Below are positions 11,391 to 23,735 of a stretch of DNA of 64,000 nucleotides, piece by piece (the first letter of the stretch is position 1; each line of letters opens with the position of its first letter). Below the pieces are notes generated by a model. It was not told the origin of the DNA, ran no database searches, and worked only from the letters and a program-made list of their open reading frames with translations. The DNA comes from Dugong dugon (Eukaryota > Chordata > Mammalia > Sirenia > Dugongidae), in assembly GCA_030035585.1 (NCBI GenBank), contig CM057461.1, positions 172,557,624 to 172,621,623 on the forward strand, given 5' to 3'. A program made the position numbers and the translations under genes.

Positions 11391-12630
11391 CAAATTGATG
11401 ATTCGCTAATGATCAGATACAATAGAGAAAAAAGAAAAAATTAACGGAGTTTATATTATTGTACTTCTAGTAAAAACAGTGATACTGAAATTAGGATTAC
11501 AAAAATCATTATGTTCACACACTGATTATGCTAACTTAGAAAAAGAGGAGTATCATTTTAAATTTAAGTAAATTAAATAATGCTGGAGCTTTTTGATGTG
11601 TGAATTAATTTTCTGTAAAGGATACCTAATCCTAAATTTTAATAGGAGTGAAAAAAATCTATTTGCTATGATTAAAAGTGGTGAACAAGCTTTCCCACCA
11701 AAACTGTTTCCTTGCTTGTAAACAGTATTTTTCTCAAAAATAATTAAGATTGTGAACATAGCTATCTTGCTCAAAGGAGATTAACACCTGTTGTACCCCA
11801 AAGTCAAAACATGTTTTATGTAACAAGTTAAGTAACCAATGATGTAACAATGGCTTATGTAACTTAGAGTGTAACCAATCAGAACATAGCTGATGCAACA
11901 GCAAACCAAAAGAACGTGTCATATCTAGTGTTGTCCAGGCTCCCTACTTAGCATATAGGCCTGACATGTGTGACCACTAAGAACACTGACGCCCTGATCT
12001 CAGGAGTGTGCTGAGCTGATCACAAACCACTGCATGCTGACCATAAGGCAGGGCTCCTATCTCTGGTGAAGAGCAGAACAAAGGAATCTGTGAGTGGAGC
12101 TTACTAAATGTAATGAGTGGGAATAAGCAGCAGCCTAGGACAGTGAAAGAGACAAGTCAGTGCCCAGAAAGGTAGCATATGCCCTCAATCTACATCTGTA
12201 ATTGCTTGCTTGTAGTTACCATTTAACCTGATGAAGGAAATAAGTACAAGCTGCTTAAACTAAGTGGTTTTTTTACTGCAATTTCTCTTGGTTTTGACTA
12301 CTCATCAACATCACAAACCTTGGTCCTTGTTTTGACCTTGAAGTGTAGTTCTTCAGAATAAGACATAGCTTTCTAACATTGCATCAGTTACCAAGATTTA
12401 AGTAACTGCATACCAACTAATTTCGCCTTTAACATGAAGATTCTGTTAGCTTACTGATAACATAAATGAACAACGACAGAGAGAAAATCAAAACAGAAGA
12501 CCCAGCTGAGAAAAATCACAATCTTAAGAAAAATAAGGTTTGTCCTACATTAAATTAGGCCAATCTTCCCCAGTGGTGTTTGCTCACCTAGCAAGAGTTT
12601 ATCCCTCCCTGGAATTTGGTTCCTTTAGAC
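11391..12630. other. Intron sequence; possible decayed LTR at about 11770-12130
   Basis: Around 11770-12130 there are repeated TAACCAATGA/TAACCAATCA (CCAAT-type) motifs and a more balanced base composition, which suggests an old LTR, but no ends are visible. The remainder is unassigned. Confidence 0.3.
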
Positions 12631-12849
12631 CAGGGGTCAGCAAACTTTCTGTAAGGGGGCAAACAGTAAATACTTTAGACATTGTGAGTCACAGTCTCTG
12701 TGACAACTACTCAACTTGTCATTCTAGCATGAACGCAGCCATAAATGATATGTAAATGAATGGGTGTGACTGTGTCCCAACAAAACTTTATTTACAAAAA
12801 CAGGCAGTGGGTTATATTTGGCCCATGGGCCATAGTTTTCCAGCCACTG
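12631..12849 (+). mobile_element. hAT-type MITE (MER3/Charlie-like)
   Basis: Starts CAGGGGTCAGCAAACTTTCT and ends GGCCCATGGGCCATAGTTTT followed by a decayed terminus. This is the widespread mammalian hAT MITE with CAGGGGTC termini. The family name is from memory and tentative. Target duplications are decayed. Confidence 0.75.
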
Positions 12850-13398
12850 ATGTAAACCATCTTTTCATATGCTTTCCACACTTCCCGAGTGCCTTCCCAC
12901 TTCCTTCTGTGAAGCGTCTGTTCAAATTTTTGCCAATTTTTAATTGAGTTATCTTATTACTGATACAAGCCTAGACTATGTGCACTGGAAATATTTTGTC
13001 CCAGTCTGTAGCTTGCCTTTTCATTTTCCTAACAGTGTCTTTTGAACAGCAAAAGTATCTAATTTTGAGGAAGCCCAATTTACCAAATTTTCCTTTTATT
13101 TTTGGTTCTTATTGTGTCCTAAAAATCTTTGCTTAAGACAAAGTCATAAAGTTTTTCTCATGTTTCCTCAAGAAGTTTTCAAGTTTTAACTAATTTAGAT
13201 CAATGACACAATTCAGGTTAACTTTTGCATGTGGTATGAGTTAAGGGTCCAGATTCATTTTTTTCTATCCAGACGTTCCAGCACCATTCGTTGAAAATGA
13301 AAAGACTCTATTGTCCTTTAATAGGTAGACCTATTATCTTTTAATAGACAAAGACTACCCTTCAGTAGATAAAAGACTATCTATGAATATTGTATTTT

Positions 13399-13431
<33 letters not shown>
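13399..13431. repeat. CA dinucleotide microsatellite
   Basis: An uninterrupted run of about 16 CA units within the antisense L1. It is likely polymorphic. Confidence 0.95.
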
Positions 13432-13434
<3 letters not shown>

Positions 13435-13534
13435 CTTAGGTTTTCTCAGGCCACTTATACACCCACACTTTAGATCAATATCACTATTACTATAGTTTAC
13501 AGTAATTCTTGAAGTCAAAACAAAAAATAAAAAA

Positions 13535-13686
13535 AACCAAACCTGTTGCCCTCGAGTCAATTCCAACTCACAGCAACTCTACAGGACAGAGTTGAACCAC
13601 CCCATAGGGTTTCCAAGGAGCTGCTGGTGGATTTGAACTATTGACCTTTTGGATAGCAGCCAAATGCTTAACCACTGCACCAGGTA
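13535..13686 (-). mobile_element. AfroSINE inserted in old L1
   Basis: The reverse complement of the AfroSINE: the tail side is CTCGAGTCAATTCCAACTCA, the centre is CCCCATAGGGTTTCCAAGGA, and the tRNA-like side ends AACCACTGCACCAGG. L1 sequence continues on both sides. Confidence 0.87.
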
Positions 13687-14804
13687 AATTTTCCATCTTT
13701 GTTCTGTCTCAATTTTGACCATTCTAAATTTGAGCATCAGCTTGTCAATCTCTTAACAGCAACAAAAAACTTCTAGTATTTTAATTGGGATTGCACTGAA
13801 TCTATACATTAGTGGAAAGCTGACATCGTAACAACACTGAGTCTTCCACCCACTGTATATGGTATATTTGTCTGTGTATTTACATAGTTAATTTCTCTCA
13901 ACCATTTTGTTCAGTATAAAAAATTTATCTCTACATATATTTCATGTTTATGGAAAATATACAGCATCCATAAATTTTCTGTATGCCAGTATACAGAAAC
14001 ACAATTGATTTTTGTATGTTGACCTTATATGCTGCAACTGTGCCAAAATCACTAATTTTAGTAGCTTCCTTGTAGAGTCCTGATTTTCTGTGTATATGAT
14101 CATGCCAATTACAAATAAAGACAGTTTACTTTTTTTTAATAGGGAGGCCTTTTATTATTTTTCTTACCTTACTGCACTGGCTAGGACCTCCAGTATATTG
14201 ATTTTTAATTCATGTGAGAAGATATCTTTATCCTGATCTTAAGGAGAAAGCATTGTCTTTCATCATTAAATACAACCCTAGCTATAGATTTTTTGTAAAT
14301 GTCTTTTATCAGAATGAAGTTACTTTCTATTCCTGGTTGAAGTTTTTATCATAAGTATGTTTGAATTTTGTGTATTTTTTTTTCCCTGTATCTATGGAAA
14401 TTATATTCTTTTTCTTGTTCATTCTTTGATTGGATTTTGAATGTTAAATCCACCTTGCCTCCTGGTATATACACCTTTTGTCATGATGTATTATCTTTTA
14501 TTATATTTTGCTAGTTTGCTTATATCAAGAATTTTTTCATCTATATGTAAGGAAGTTATTGGTCTGCTGTTTTCTTGTAATATACTTGTTTGGTTTTAGA
14601 ATCAAGGTAACAATGGCCTCATAAAATGAATTTGTGTAGGACAGGGATTATCTATCACTTAAATTTCAGTAAGATTAATCAGTGTAGCCATGTGGGTCTA
14701 GAGTTTCCTATGTGGGAAGACTTTAAATTATTAATTCAAATTCTTATAAGATTTTGAGGTTTTCTACTTCTTGTCAGTCTTCGTAATTTTTGTCTATACC
14801 CATT

Positions 14805-15545
14805 AAGCAATAACTCCCCATTCCCCTCAGTTCCTGCTAACTTCTAATCTACTTCCTATCTCTATGAATTTACCTATTCTAAATAGTTCATATGAATGGA
14901 ATCATATAATATTTGTCCTTTCGTGTCTAGTTTATTTCACTTAGCATAATGGTTTCAAGGTTCATCCATGCTGTGGATATATTAGAATTTCATTCCTTTT
15001 TATGGCTGAATAATATTCTACTATACATATATAACACATTTTGCTTATCTATTCATTTGTTAATGAACACTTAGGTTGTTTCCACTTTTCCACTGTTGTG
15101 AATAATGCTGCTGTAAACATTGATGTAGAAGTATCTGTTAGAATTCCTGCTTCCAATTCTTTTGAGTATATAGGTATGAATAGAATTGTTGGATCATTTG
15201 TGAGGAACTGTTTTCCACAGTAGCTACACTATTTTATACTTCCACCAGCAATGAACAAGGGTTCCAATTTTTCCACTTTCTCACCAACAACTATTTTTCT
15301 CCATTTTTTGGTAATAGCCATCCAAGTGGGTGTGAAGTGGTATCTCACTGTGGTTTTGATTTGAATTTCCCAATGACTAATGATGCTGAGCATCTTATTG
15401 GCCATTTGTATATCTTCTTTGAAGAAATGTCTATTCAAGTCCTTTACCCACTTTTTAAATTAGATTGACTTTTTGTTTTTGCATTATAGAAATTATTTAT
15501 GTATTCTGGATACTTAAGTCTTTATCAGATAAGTCTATATTCTTG
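14805..15545 (-). mobile_element. Old L1 ORF2 C-terminus and 3' region, antisense
   Basis: Reverse-strand hallmarks are CACTTAGCATAATGGTTTCA, TTTATGGCTGAATAATATTC, and the translation [17 protein letters not shown] on the minus strand. It lies beyond the preceding L1 piece in an order that suggests rearrangement or a separate insertion. Confidence 0.85.
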
Positions 15546-15559
15546 TTATTTGTGATATT

Positions 15560-16180
15560 TAAGTTCTGTAATGTCACTGTGAACAATGATACAGTGAATA
15601 CCAGGTTTCCATGAGCCTCTGGTCATATTTTTCTCAACTGATCAATACATAACCTTGCTTATGTGTGTTTCTGTTTAAAGACACCTTATTGAATATATTT
15701 TGTGGATTCATTAACAGTGAACTCATGACCAATAGCACTGTAACTCATGCCTGAACAAAGCTTAAGTAACACACATGTATTTTCTTCATAAGGCACACTA
15801 CGGCCTTCTTATGCTTAGGAACACGAGACAGCACTTCAGCACTAGGTTTGGGAGCCATTTTAAAGTATTGTTCGCATAAACATACAAAAAAGCTGGCACT
15901 AAACAGACTACAGAAAGGACACTTTTTACAGTATACGAGCAGAAACAAGAAGGCAGAGCTTCCCCTTGCTTGACTTCAGTAAGGAACATGAGTGTTGGGC
16001 AATTCAAACTTTTCCCCACTTTCTGCACTGCTGGATATGCATAATTAAAAACAGTATCTCCTGCCAGCCCAGACAAACTCTCCACAAAAGCAGAAGGGAA
16101 AGAAAACAGTTTTATTACTGAATAATCATTAAACCAGAATGTGATGCGTATTACAGGCAATCCATTCAAGAGACTGCAAA
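15560..16180 (-). mobile_element. Tigger-like (pogo/TcMar) DNA transposon remnant
   Basis: On the minus strand a decayed transposase start reads MAPKPSAEVLSRVPKHKKAV. It is followed by text typical of Tigger internal sequence (GTCTTTAAACAGAAACACAC, TTATGTATTGATCAGTTGAG). The overlapping 123-aa frame on the same strand is fortuitous. Family placement is by memory of Tigger/MER44-type consensuses. Confidence 0.7.
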
Positions 16181-16297
16181 GAAGAAAGGAATTTTATCCT
16201 TTTATAGACAAGAACATGCAACCAATATCATACATGTTCTCAAAATAAATATAACTAGTTCTCAATTAAGAAGACTTGTCAGTATCACGTCATACGT

Positions 16298-17565
16298 TGC
16301 CATTGTTGTCGTCAGGTGCTGTCAAGTCGGTTCCAACTCATAGCTACCCTATGTACAACAGACTGAAACACTGCCCAGTCCTACACCATCCTCATGGTCG
16401 TTGTTATGCTTGAGCCCATTGTTGCAGCCACTGTGTCAATCCATCTCATTGAGGGCCTTCCTCTTTTTCATTGACCCTCTACTTTACCAAGCATGATGTC
16501 CTTCTCCAGGGACTGGTCCCTCCTGATAACATGTCCAAAGTATGTGAGACAAAGCCTTGCCATCCTCACTTCTAAGAGGCATTCTGGCTGTCCTTCATCC
16601 ATTACAAATTTGTTTGTTCTTCTGGCAGTCCATGATACATTCAATATTCTTTGCCAACACCATAATTCAAAAGCATCAATTCTTCTTAGGTCTTCCTTAT
16701 TCACTGCCCAGCTTTTGAGTGCATATGAGGCAACTGAAAACACTATGGCTTGGGTCAGGCGCACAGCAGTCCTTAAAGTGACATCTTTGCTTTTTAACAC
16801 TTTAAAGAGATCTTCTGCAACAGATTTGCCCAAGGCAATGCATCATTCGATTTCTTGACTGCTGCTTCCATGGGTGTTGATTGTGGATCCAAGTAAAATG
16901 AAGTCCTTGACAACTTCTATCTTTTCTCCATTTATCATGATGTTGCTTATTGGTCCAGTTGTGAGGATTTCTGTTTTCTTTATGTTGAGGTGTAATCCAT
17001 ACTGATCTTCATCAGTAAATGCTTTAAGTCCTCTTCACTTTCAGCAAGCAAGGTTGTATCATCTGCATATCCCAGGTTGTTAATAAGTCTTCCTGCAATC
17101 CTGATGCCACATTCTTCTTCATATACTTCAGCTTCTCGGATTATTTGCTCAGCATACAGACTAAGTATGGTGAATGGATACAATCCTGATGCACACTTTT
17201 CCTGACTTTAAACCACACAGTATCCCTTTATTCTGTTCGAACTACTGCCTCCTGATCTATGTACAGGTTCCTCATGAGCACAACTAAGTGTTCTGGAATT
17301 CTCAGTCTTCACAATGTTATCAATAATTTGTTATGATCCAGAGTTGACTGCCTTTGCATAGTCAATAAAACACAGGTAAATATCTTTCTGGTATCCTCTG
17401 CTTTCACAGCCATGATCCATCTGACATCAGCAATGATATCCCTCATTCCTCATCCTCTTCTGAATCCCGCCTGAATGTCTGGCAGTTCCCTGTTGATGTA
17501 CTGCTGTAACCGCTTTTGAAAGATCTTCAGCAAAATTTTACTTGTGTGTGATATTAATGATAATT
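16298..17565 (-). mobile_element. RTE/BovB-like LINE, antisense, RT domain to 3' end
   Basis: About 1.27 kb in reverse orientation, tail at 16298 (reverse complement of CCTGACGACAACAATGG). The minus-strand translation shows GYADDTTLLAESEEDLKHLL (RT motif C) at about 17040-17100. The longest open piece (16468-16833) covers the C-terminal domain (LRTAVRLTQAIVFSVASYA, RILNVSWTARRTNKFV). Stops and shifts elsewhere make it inactive. Confidence 0.9.
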
Positions 17566-18084
17566 AATATCCCACAGTACGACAAACTGACAGACACATG
17601 GGGGTATGGCATACATTCTTCACCCTAACTCCACCTGGTAATTTGAATAGCCCCGTTTGCTAATTGCCTTAACCCAAAGAAAAAAATTAATTTATCATAC
17701 CTTTGTAACCAGAGGTTGGCTTGCAACTAGGAGCAAAGTGCCACCTAAAGTTAGGCTCCTATCCCCCCAGGAAACTGGGAGATAGGAGTGCTATTTTCCT
17801 CAACTGATTATAGTTTAAAGAGATGGCTTCCAGGTCCTTAAGGAAACATTCCTGGGGTGTAAAATTGGCAAGAGGCTTATTTATTTAGCCTTTACAAATT
17901 TTTACATACATTTCAAAGAGGCACAGAAAGAATTTGCAATTACAAGTTTTTGATAGTAAATTCTCTAAGAAAAGGAAGAAGGAGAAATTTCATCCCTATT
18001 TTTTAACAGAGAGAATTAAATTAAGCCTTTTTCTTTCTTACTTCTCATCTGTATTTACCCTTATAGCATATTCATGAATGATTG
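17566..18084. other. Intron sequence, unassigned
   Basis: No repeat family recognised. Confidence 0.4.
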
Positions 18085-18183
18085 TGAAAGCACCCTGAGT
18101 ATTGATTTTGGGATTACAAATAAATTTTAGCAAGTAAGCAAGGCAAATTTGCAAATACAGACTCCACAAACAATGAGGATTGA
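18085..18183. mobile_element. Short Tigger-family terminus
   Basis: Ends with ACAAACAATGAGGATTGACT, close to the Tigger/MER44 terminal sequence (GAGGATCGACT type). Only about 100 bp is recognisable. Confidence 0.45.
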
Positions 18184-18189
18184 CTATGA

Positions 18190-19690
18190 CTTTCAAATAT
18201 TTTGTCCCATGCTGGTTGGTATTTCACTTTCTTAACAGTCTTTTGATGTACAAAGTTTTTCATTTTGAAGAAATTCAATTTATTTATTTTTTTCTCTTTT
18301 TGCTTGTGCCTCTGGTGTTGAATCTAAGAATCCACTGCCAGATTTGAGGTCCCTGTTTTCTCCTAAGAGTTCTGTAGATTTAGCACTTATATTTAAGTCA
18401 CTGATCCATTTTGGGTTAATTTTTATATATGGAAGAGGTATGAGGTAGGAGTCTAACTTCATTCTTCTGCATGCAGAAATCCAGTTTTCCCAGTACCATC
18501 TGTTGAAGAAACTACTCTTTCCCCACTGAATGGACTTGATATTCTTATTGAAAATCAACTGGCCATATATGTGTGAGTTCATTTCTGGACTCTCAATTCT
18601 ATTCCATTCTATTCTATATGCCTATCTTTATCCTAGTACCACACTGTTTTGGTACTATATCTTCGTAGTAAATTTTGAAACTGGGAAGTACGAGTCCTCC
18701 AACTTTGTTTTTCTTTTTTAAGATTGTTTTGTCTATTTGGGTCCCTTGAAGTTCCATTTGAATTTGAGGATCAGGTTTTCCATTTCTGCAAAAAAAGTCT
18801 ACTGGAATTTTGATAGGGATTACATTGAATCTGTAGATCACTTTGAAGAGTACTGCCATCCTAACAATACTGTCTTCTAGTCCATGAGTATGGGATGTCT
18901 TTCCATTTATTTTAGTCTTTCATTTCTTTCAGCAATGCTTTGTAGTTTTCAGTATATAAGTCTTATACCAATTGCTTTCTTAATTTCTTTTTCAGATTGT
19001 TCATTGCTGGCAGAAACACAACTGTTTTTTGTGTGTTGATCTCATACTCTTCAACTTTGCTGAATTTATTAGCTCTATCAACTTCCTTGTAGATTCTTTG
19101 GGACTTTCTATATATAGAATCATGTCATCTGAAAATAGGGATAATTTTACATCTTCCTTTCCAATTTCGATGCCTTTTACTTCTTTTTCTTGCCTAATTT
19201 TTCTGGCTAGAACTTCTAGTACTAGAATGGGCTAGAGCTTCTTGCTAGTACTTCTAGCTGTACCTCAGTAGTGAAAGCGGGCATCCTTGTTTTGTTCCTG
19301 ATCTCAAGGAGAAAGTATTCAGTCTTTCACCATAAAGTATGACATTGGTTGTGGGTTTTTCATCTGTGGTCTTTATGATGTTGAGGAATTTCCCTTCTAT
19401 TTTTAGTTTTCTGTTTCTTTCTTTTAACATGAAAAGGTGTTGGATTTTGTCAACTGCGTTTCCTACATCAATTGAGATGATCACATGGTTCTCGTCCTTC
19501 ATTCTACTATCTGGTGTATTGCACTGATTGGTGTTGTTATATTGAACCACCCTTGCATTCCTGGGACAAATCCCATTTGGTCATGGTGTACCAACAGGAG
19601 TGTCTACTGTAGCTTTCCTGTCCCTATTCCATCACTGTATACGGGGATGAGAGGCAAGAGAATTAAAAGACTTGTCTATTAGTTTATAGG
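18190..19690 (-). mobile_element. Old L1 ORF2, RT domain to C-terminal half, antisense
   Basis: Reverse-strand translations give L1 ORF2 text: VIISIDVGNAVDKIQHLFM (RT palm), GTKQGCPLSLL and VGGLVLPSFKIYYEDIVPKQ. About 1.5 kb without its 3' end; stops and frameshifts throughout. Confidence 0.88.
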
Positions 19691-20527
19691 CCACCATATC
19701 ATAAGGAATCACATCTGGACTTTAGAGAGGACTTAACTCTACCCAGAGATCCTGAACTTTTAGCACAGTAACAGAATGTGACTTTGGGTTGTTATTCTTG
19801 AAGATATGGTATACTTTATGTATGAGAAGGGAGTACAGGGATATTTTGGTGGCCAAAGAGGCAAACTGAATAGAGTGCTTACTGTTTCCCAATATCCATT
19901 ATACTCTCCTTTTGGGTGGTGGAACCCCTTGAGTTTTAGTTGACTACATGGCAGCTCAGCTAGAGACTATATTTCCTAGCCTTAACTGCAGGAGATGTGG
20001 CTATATTAAGCCCTTTAGCCCTTTACAAAAGATGTGAGCAAAAATCATGTGTGAATCTGAGTCTTGCTATTAAAAGTGATTGAGTGTACCTTTAAAAATC
20101 ACTGGATGTATAAATCAGATGAAGTACTGGTAAATTAGTTTCAACAACACAGGCAAGAGCAGCACCCTAAGGAATAAAGTCCCTGCACAATCCTGTCAAG
20201 CATACCGAATTCTTGACTGTTGAGAGAAAAATATACATATTTATGTTGAGATCCCTCTGTTATAATAGCTTAGCATATTATACCTTAACTAAGACACCCC
20301 CTCAAAAACATTTTATGCCATTAGAATCATTTAGGTTAACAAATTCACATTTCAAAAGCCCATTATTTTAAGAAGATTAAGTCTCACTGACAAACCAGTT
20401 AATAACTTCAATCTTCCAATCTTCTACCACCTAGTTATCCCTGCACTTAAAAACAAAAAAATAGTGACTTTAGGCAACTTTGGTGTGGACAATAAACCAA
20501 GCCAAGGGGTAGGATTAAAGGATATTT
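19691..20527. other. Intron sequence, mostly unassigned
   Basis: The part at about 19890-20050 (CATGGCAGCTCAGCTAGAGA) may be an ancient repeat. No gene seen. Confidence 0.35.
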
Positions 20528-20535
20528 AAGGACAA

Positions 20536-20739
20536 ACTTATGGAGCCCTGGTGGCACAACGGTTAAGTGCTCGGCTGCTAACCCAAGGGTTAGCGGTTCA
20601 AACCCACCCAGCAGCTCCACAGGAGAAAGACCTGGCAATTTGCTTCAGTAAAGATTACAGCCAAGAGAATCCTATGGGGGCAGTTCTACTTTGTCACATG
20701 GGGTCGCTATGAGCTGGAACTGATTCGATGGCACCCAAC
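20536..20739 (+). mobile_element. AfroSINE, full length with TSD
   Basis: GAGCCCTGGTGGCACAACGG begins the tRNA-derived head. It is followed by the internal variable part (AGGAGAAAGACCTGGCAATT) and the tail GGTCGCTATGAGCTGGAACT. Exact 8-bp duplications AAGGACAA lie at 20528-20535 and 20740-20747. Confidence 0.93.
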
Positions 20740-21045
20740 AAGGACAATCTGAGACAGAAACTTAAAAAGCGTTCCCAAAAGGAAGTATAAACAAAAGAGA
20801 ACAAACACAATTTTTATATACTATGTAATTCTGCCCAGAACTCTAGCAGAACCCAGTGCGTTAACTGCCTAAACTGAAATTTTCAGTATTAGCTTAAAAG
20901 AATTCAAAAATCAAATTGGCAAATTTTGTCTTGTTCTTCTTCCAACTATCCTCCTCCCTCTGCCCTCCACCAAATAAAGAGAGAAGGGGGGTAAAAAAAG
21001 AAGAAGAATAAAGGGCTTGGGAGAATACTTATGTACTCTATCAAA

Positions 21046-22055
21046 GCTGTTGCTGTTAGGTGCCATCAAATCAGTTCCGACTCATAGCAACTCTATGTAC
21101 AAGAAAACGAAACACTGCCCAGGCCTGCGCCATCCTCACAATCATTGCCACGCTTGAGCCCCATGTTGCAGCCACTGTGTCAATCCATCTTGTTGAGGGT
21201 CTTCCTCTCTTTCACTGATCCTCTACTTTACCAAGCATGATGTTCTTCTCCAGGGACTGGTTCCTCCTGATAACATGTCCAAAGTACATGAGACAAAGTC
21301 TCACCATCCTCACCTCTAAGGAAGCATTCTGGCTGTCCTTCTACCAAGATAGATTTGTTCGTTCTTCTGGCAGTCCATGGTATATTCAATAGTCTTCACC
21401 AACACCATAATTCAAAGGCGTCAATTCTTCTTCGGTCTTCCTTACTCATTGTCCAGTTTTTGCATGCATATGAGGCCATTGAGAATACCATTGCTTGGGT
21501 CAGGCACATCTTAGTCCTCAAAGTGACATCTTTGCTTTTTAACACTTTAAAGAGGTCTTTTGCAGCAAATTTGCCCAATGCAATAAATACATCGTTTGAT
21601 TTCTTGACTGCTGCTCATGCAGAACCTGTACATAGACCAAGAGACAGTTGTTCGAACAGAACAAGGGGGTACTGTGTGTTTTAAAATCAGGAAAAGTATA
21701 TGTCAGGGTTGTATCCTTTCACCATATTTACTCAGTCTGTATGCTGCGCAAATAATCCAAGAAGTTGGACTATGTAAAGAAGAATGAGGCATCAGGATTG
21801 AAGGAAGGCTCATCAACAACCTGCCATATACAGATGACACAACCTTACTTGCTGAAAGCGGAGAAGACTTGAAGCACTTACTGATGAAGATCCAAGGCTA
21901 CAGATTTCAGTATGGATTACACCTCAGCATAAAGAAAACAAAAATCCTCACAATTGGACCAATACACAACATCATGATAAATGGAGAAAAGATTGAAGTC
22001 ATCAAAGATTTCATTTTACTTGGATGCACAATCAACGCTCATGGAAGCAGCAGTC
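21046..22055 (-). mobile_element. RTE/BovB-like LINE with 5' inversion
   Basis: 21046-21618 is the antisense RTE 3' part. 21614-22055 is the adjacent upstream part of the same element in sense orientation (PYTDDTTLLAESGEDLKHLL, the decayed RT motif C). The two parts abut at the AGCAGCAGTCAAGAAATC region of the family, with about 11 nt (AGCAGCAGTCA) present in both. This is the expected structure of a twin-primed insertion. Confidence 0.85.
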
Positions 22056-23723
22056 ACTCCATTACTTTTCTCCTGTACGGAAAGGATTTTTAAAGCTGAT
22101 GGTCTGTTAAATAGCTTTAGACTGTGCTTTATAAATCCTGTATAACATCAAACATTGACAACTAGGGATATATAAGCAAATGAAATTTTTAACTAACCAA
22201 AACACATTTTGCTAAAGGGAGCAGACACTTCAGCAGTTCAACAAGCATTTTTATCTGTGTGTGTCTTTTGTTCAGGAAGCCAGGCCACCATGTAGTGTTT
22301 GCAGGCTATACACTGCACAAGGGCCCATCTGAAGGGCAAGTAGGGCTTAACTCCAGCATGAGTTCTGCATTCCAAGTACTGCAATTGCAAACCTAAAACT
22401 GCTCAAAGGAAGGAGCATCTCTTTCTATCACACACAAATGAGCCAGTGATGGCCCTGCCAGATACCATGATGGGCAATGAAGAGAAATGGGATAAAAGAT
22501 AATTAAGACTTTGTTACTCAAAAAAGTAACCACTAAACCAGAATCAAGTACAGGCATCTCTGCTATAACACCATATATGCATTCTTGAATAAACTCATGA
22601 TACATAATATAAAAACATAGCCGGACTTATGGGAAAAATAGTTAATGCCAGACTACTCAAAATCTATGGAACTTTTAAATCTGAGCCATACCAAAAAAAT
22701 ACCAGTCCTTATAAAAGTATTATTGAAGTTAAGTTTTCACTGATATTTTTACCTAGAGTAAGCCAGTTCATCCTTTAAAGCTTCATATCTTGGGGCTCAT
22801 GCTTCTTCCTTTGATGTGGATCTTTGAAAACATTCACCTCTAATAGAAACCAGTTTAACTGAGATTAAAAATATCAGCTAGAGATAGTCTTCTCCATTTT
22901 TTCTTTTAAAACACAGATGAAATGTTTCCAGAGCTTCTTCGACTGAACTTGCAGGTTCAGTTGAACCTGTTTTAACATAGTGGAATGTATAGCAATTCTT
23001 AAAGCCAATCAACTAGCAACTTATTGTACTAAAGGAAGGTACTTCTATAGAATTTTCAGTGTTTTTCTTAAGATCTTCACATATTGCTAAGATTTTTTCT
23101 CTTTAGTTGGGAAAAAACTTGCCACTGATCACTTCAAATGTTAGCATGTCTGTAGTGGTCTGGAAAAAGTCCAAACCAACGTCTACATTATACTGACATC
23201 TATCTCCTATATCCCAAACGCACCCCTAATTTGCATAAAAAATACGTTGTAACAGAACTACATAAGTTTTTTAAAAAATGTATGATTAAGCATTACATGA
23301 AGAATATTTTCAACAATCTTAAAGATAAAATTGTATATTACTTAAAATGGTCCCAATGTTTACATGTTTAAATTTGAACTATTATATTTCTCACCAAAAA
23401 GATGCCACCAATTTTAAGATATACCATCAATTTAATAACTGCATTTCCTGGGGTAGAAAAATAATACTATATTAATTATACATACTATAAGAGAATTCAT
23501 TTTTAGAAACATTAAAATGTGACAAAAACATGCATGTTGAAATCCAAGACATATGTTATACTGAAAGTCCGAATAAATTTTCATGAGTTGTGCTTTCATG
23601 TCAAATAAAATCAGGAAAACAAGGGTGATCATTTCCTCCCAGAAAATAAAATTACTATTTGGATTAACTACTCGAGAATGGCTTTATTATTCTGCCCTCC
23701 CCATATAGGACATGACTGCCATT
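22056..23723. other. Intron sequence, unassigned
   Basis: No repeat family or exon recognised. The stretch 22740-23250 has a more even base composition and could be an old transposon or retrocopy. It contains the small inverted repeat AGGTTCA-GT-TGAACCT near 22970. Confidence 0.35.
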
Positions 23724-23735
23724 TTGTTTCTTCTA

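Larger units (their letters stand above)
12855..14760 (-). mobile_element. Old L1 ORF2 region, antisense
   Basis: The reverse complement of L1 ORF2 from the C-terminal half back toward the RT region. Examples are TTTGCCAATTTTTAATTGAG, CTGTAGCTTGCCTTTTCATT and TTCTAGTATTTTAATTGGGA. It is interrupted by a CA microsatellite and an AfroSINE. Many stops, so an ancient copy. Confidence 0.82.

Noticed and set aside
13399-13431. Regular short repeats considered as a CRISPR-like or tandem array
   Set aside because: It is a plain CA microsatellite with no spacers, in mammalian DNA.
15798-16169. A 123-aa minus-strand frame
   Set aside because: It lies in a Tigger transposon remnant, and the transposase-like text is in a different frame (around 15745-15880).
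16468-16833. A 121-aa minus-strand open frame resembling a protein
   Set aside because: It is the C-terminal piece of RTE ORF2 in a dead copy; the plus-strand frame over it is a shadow.
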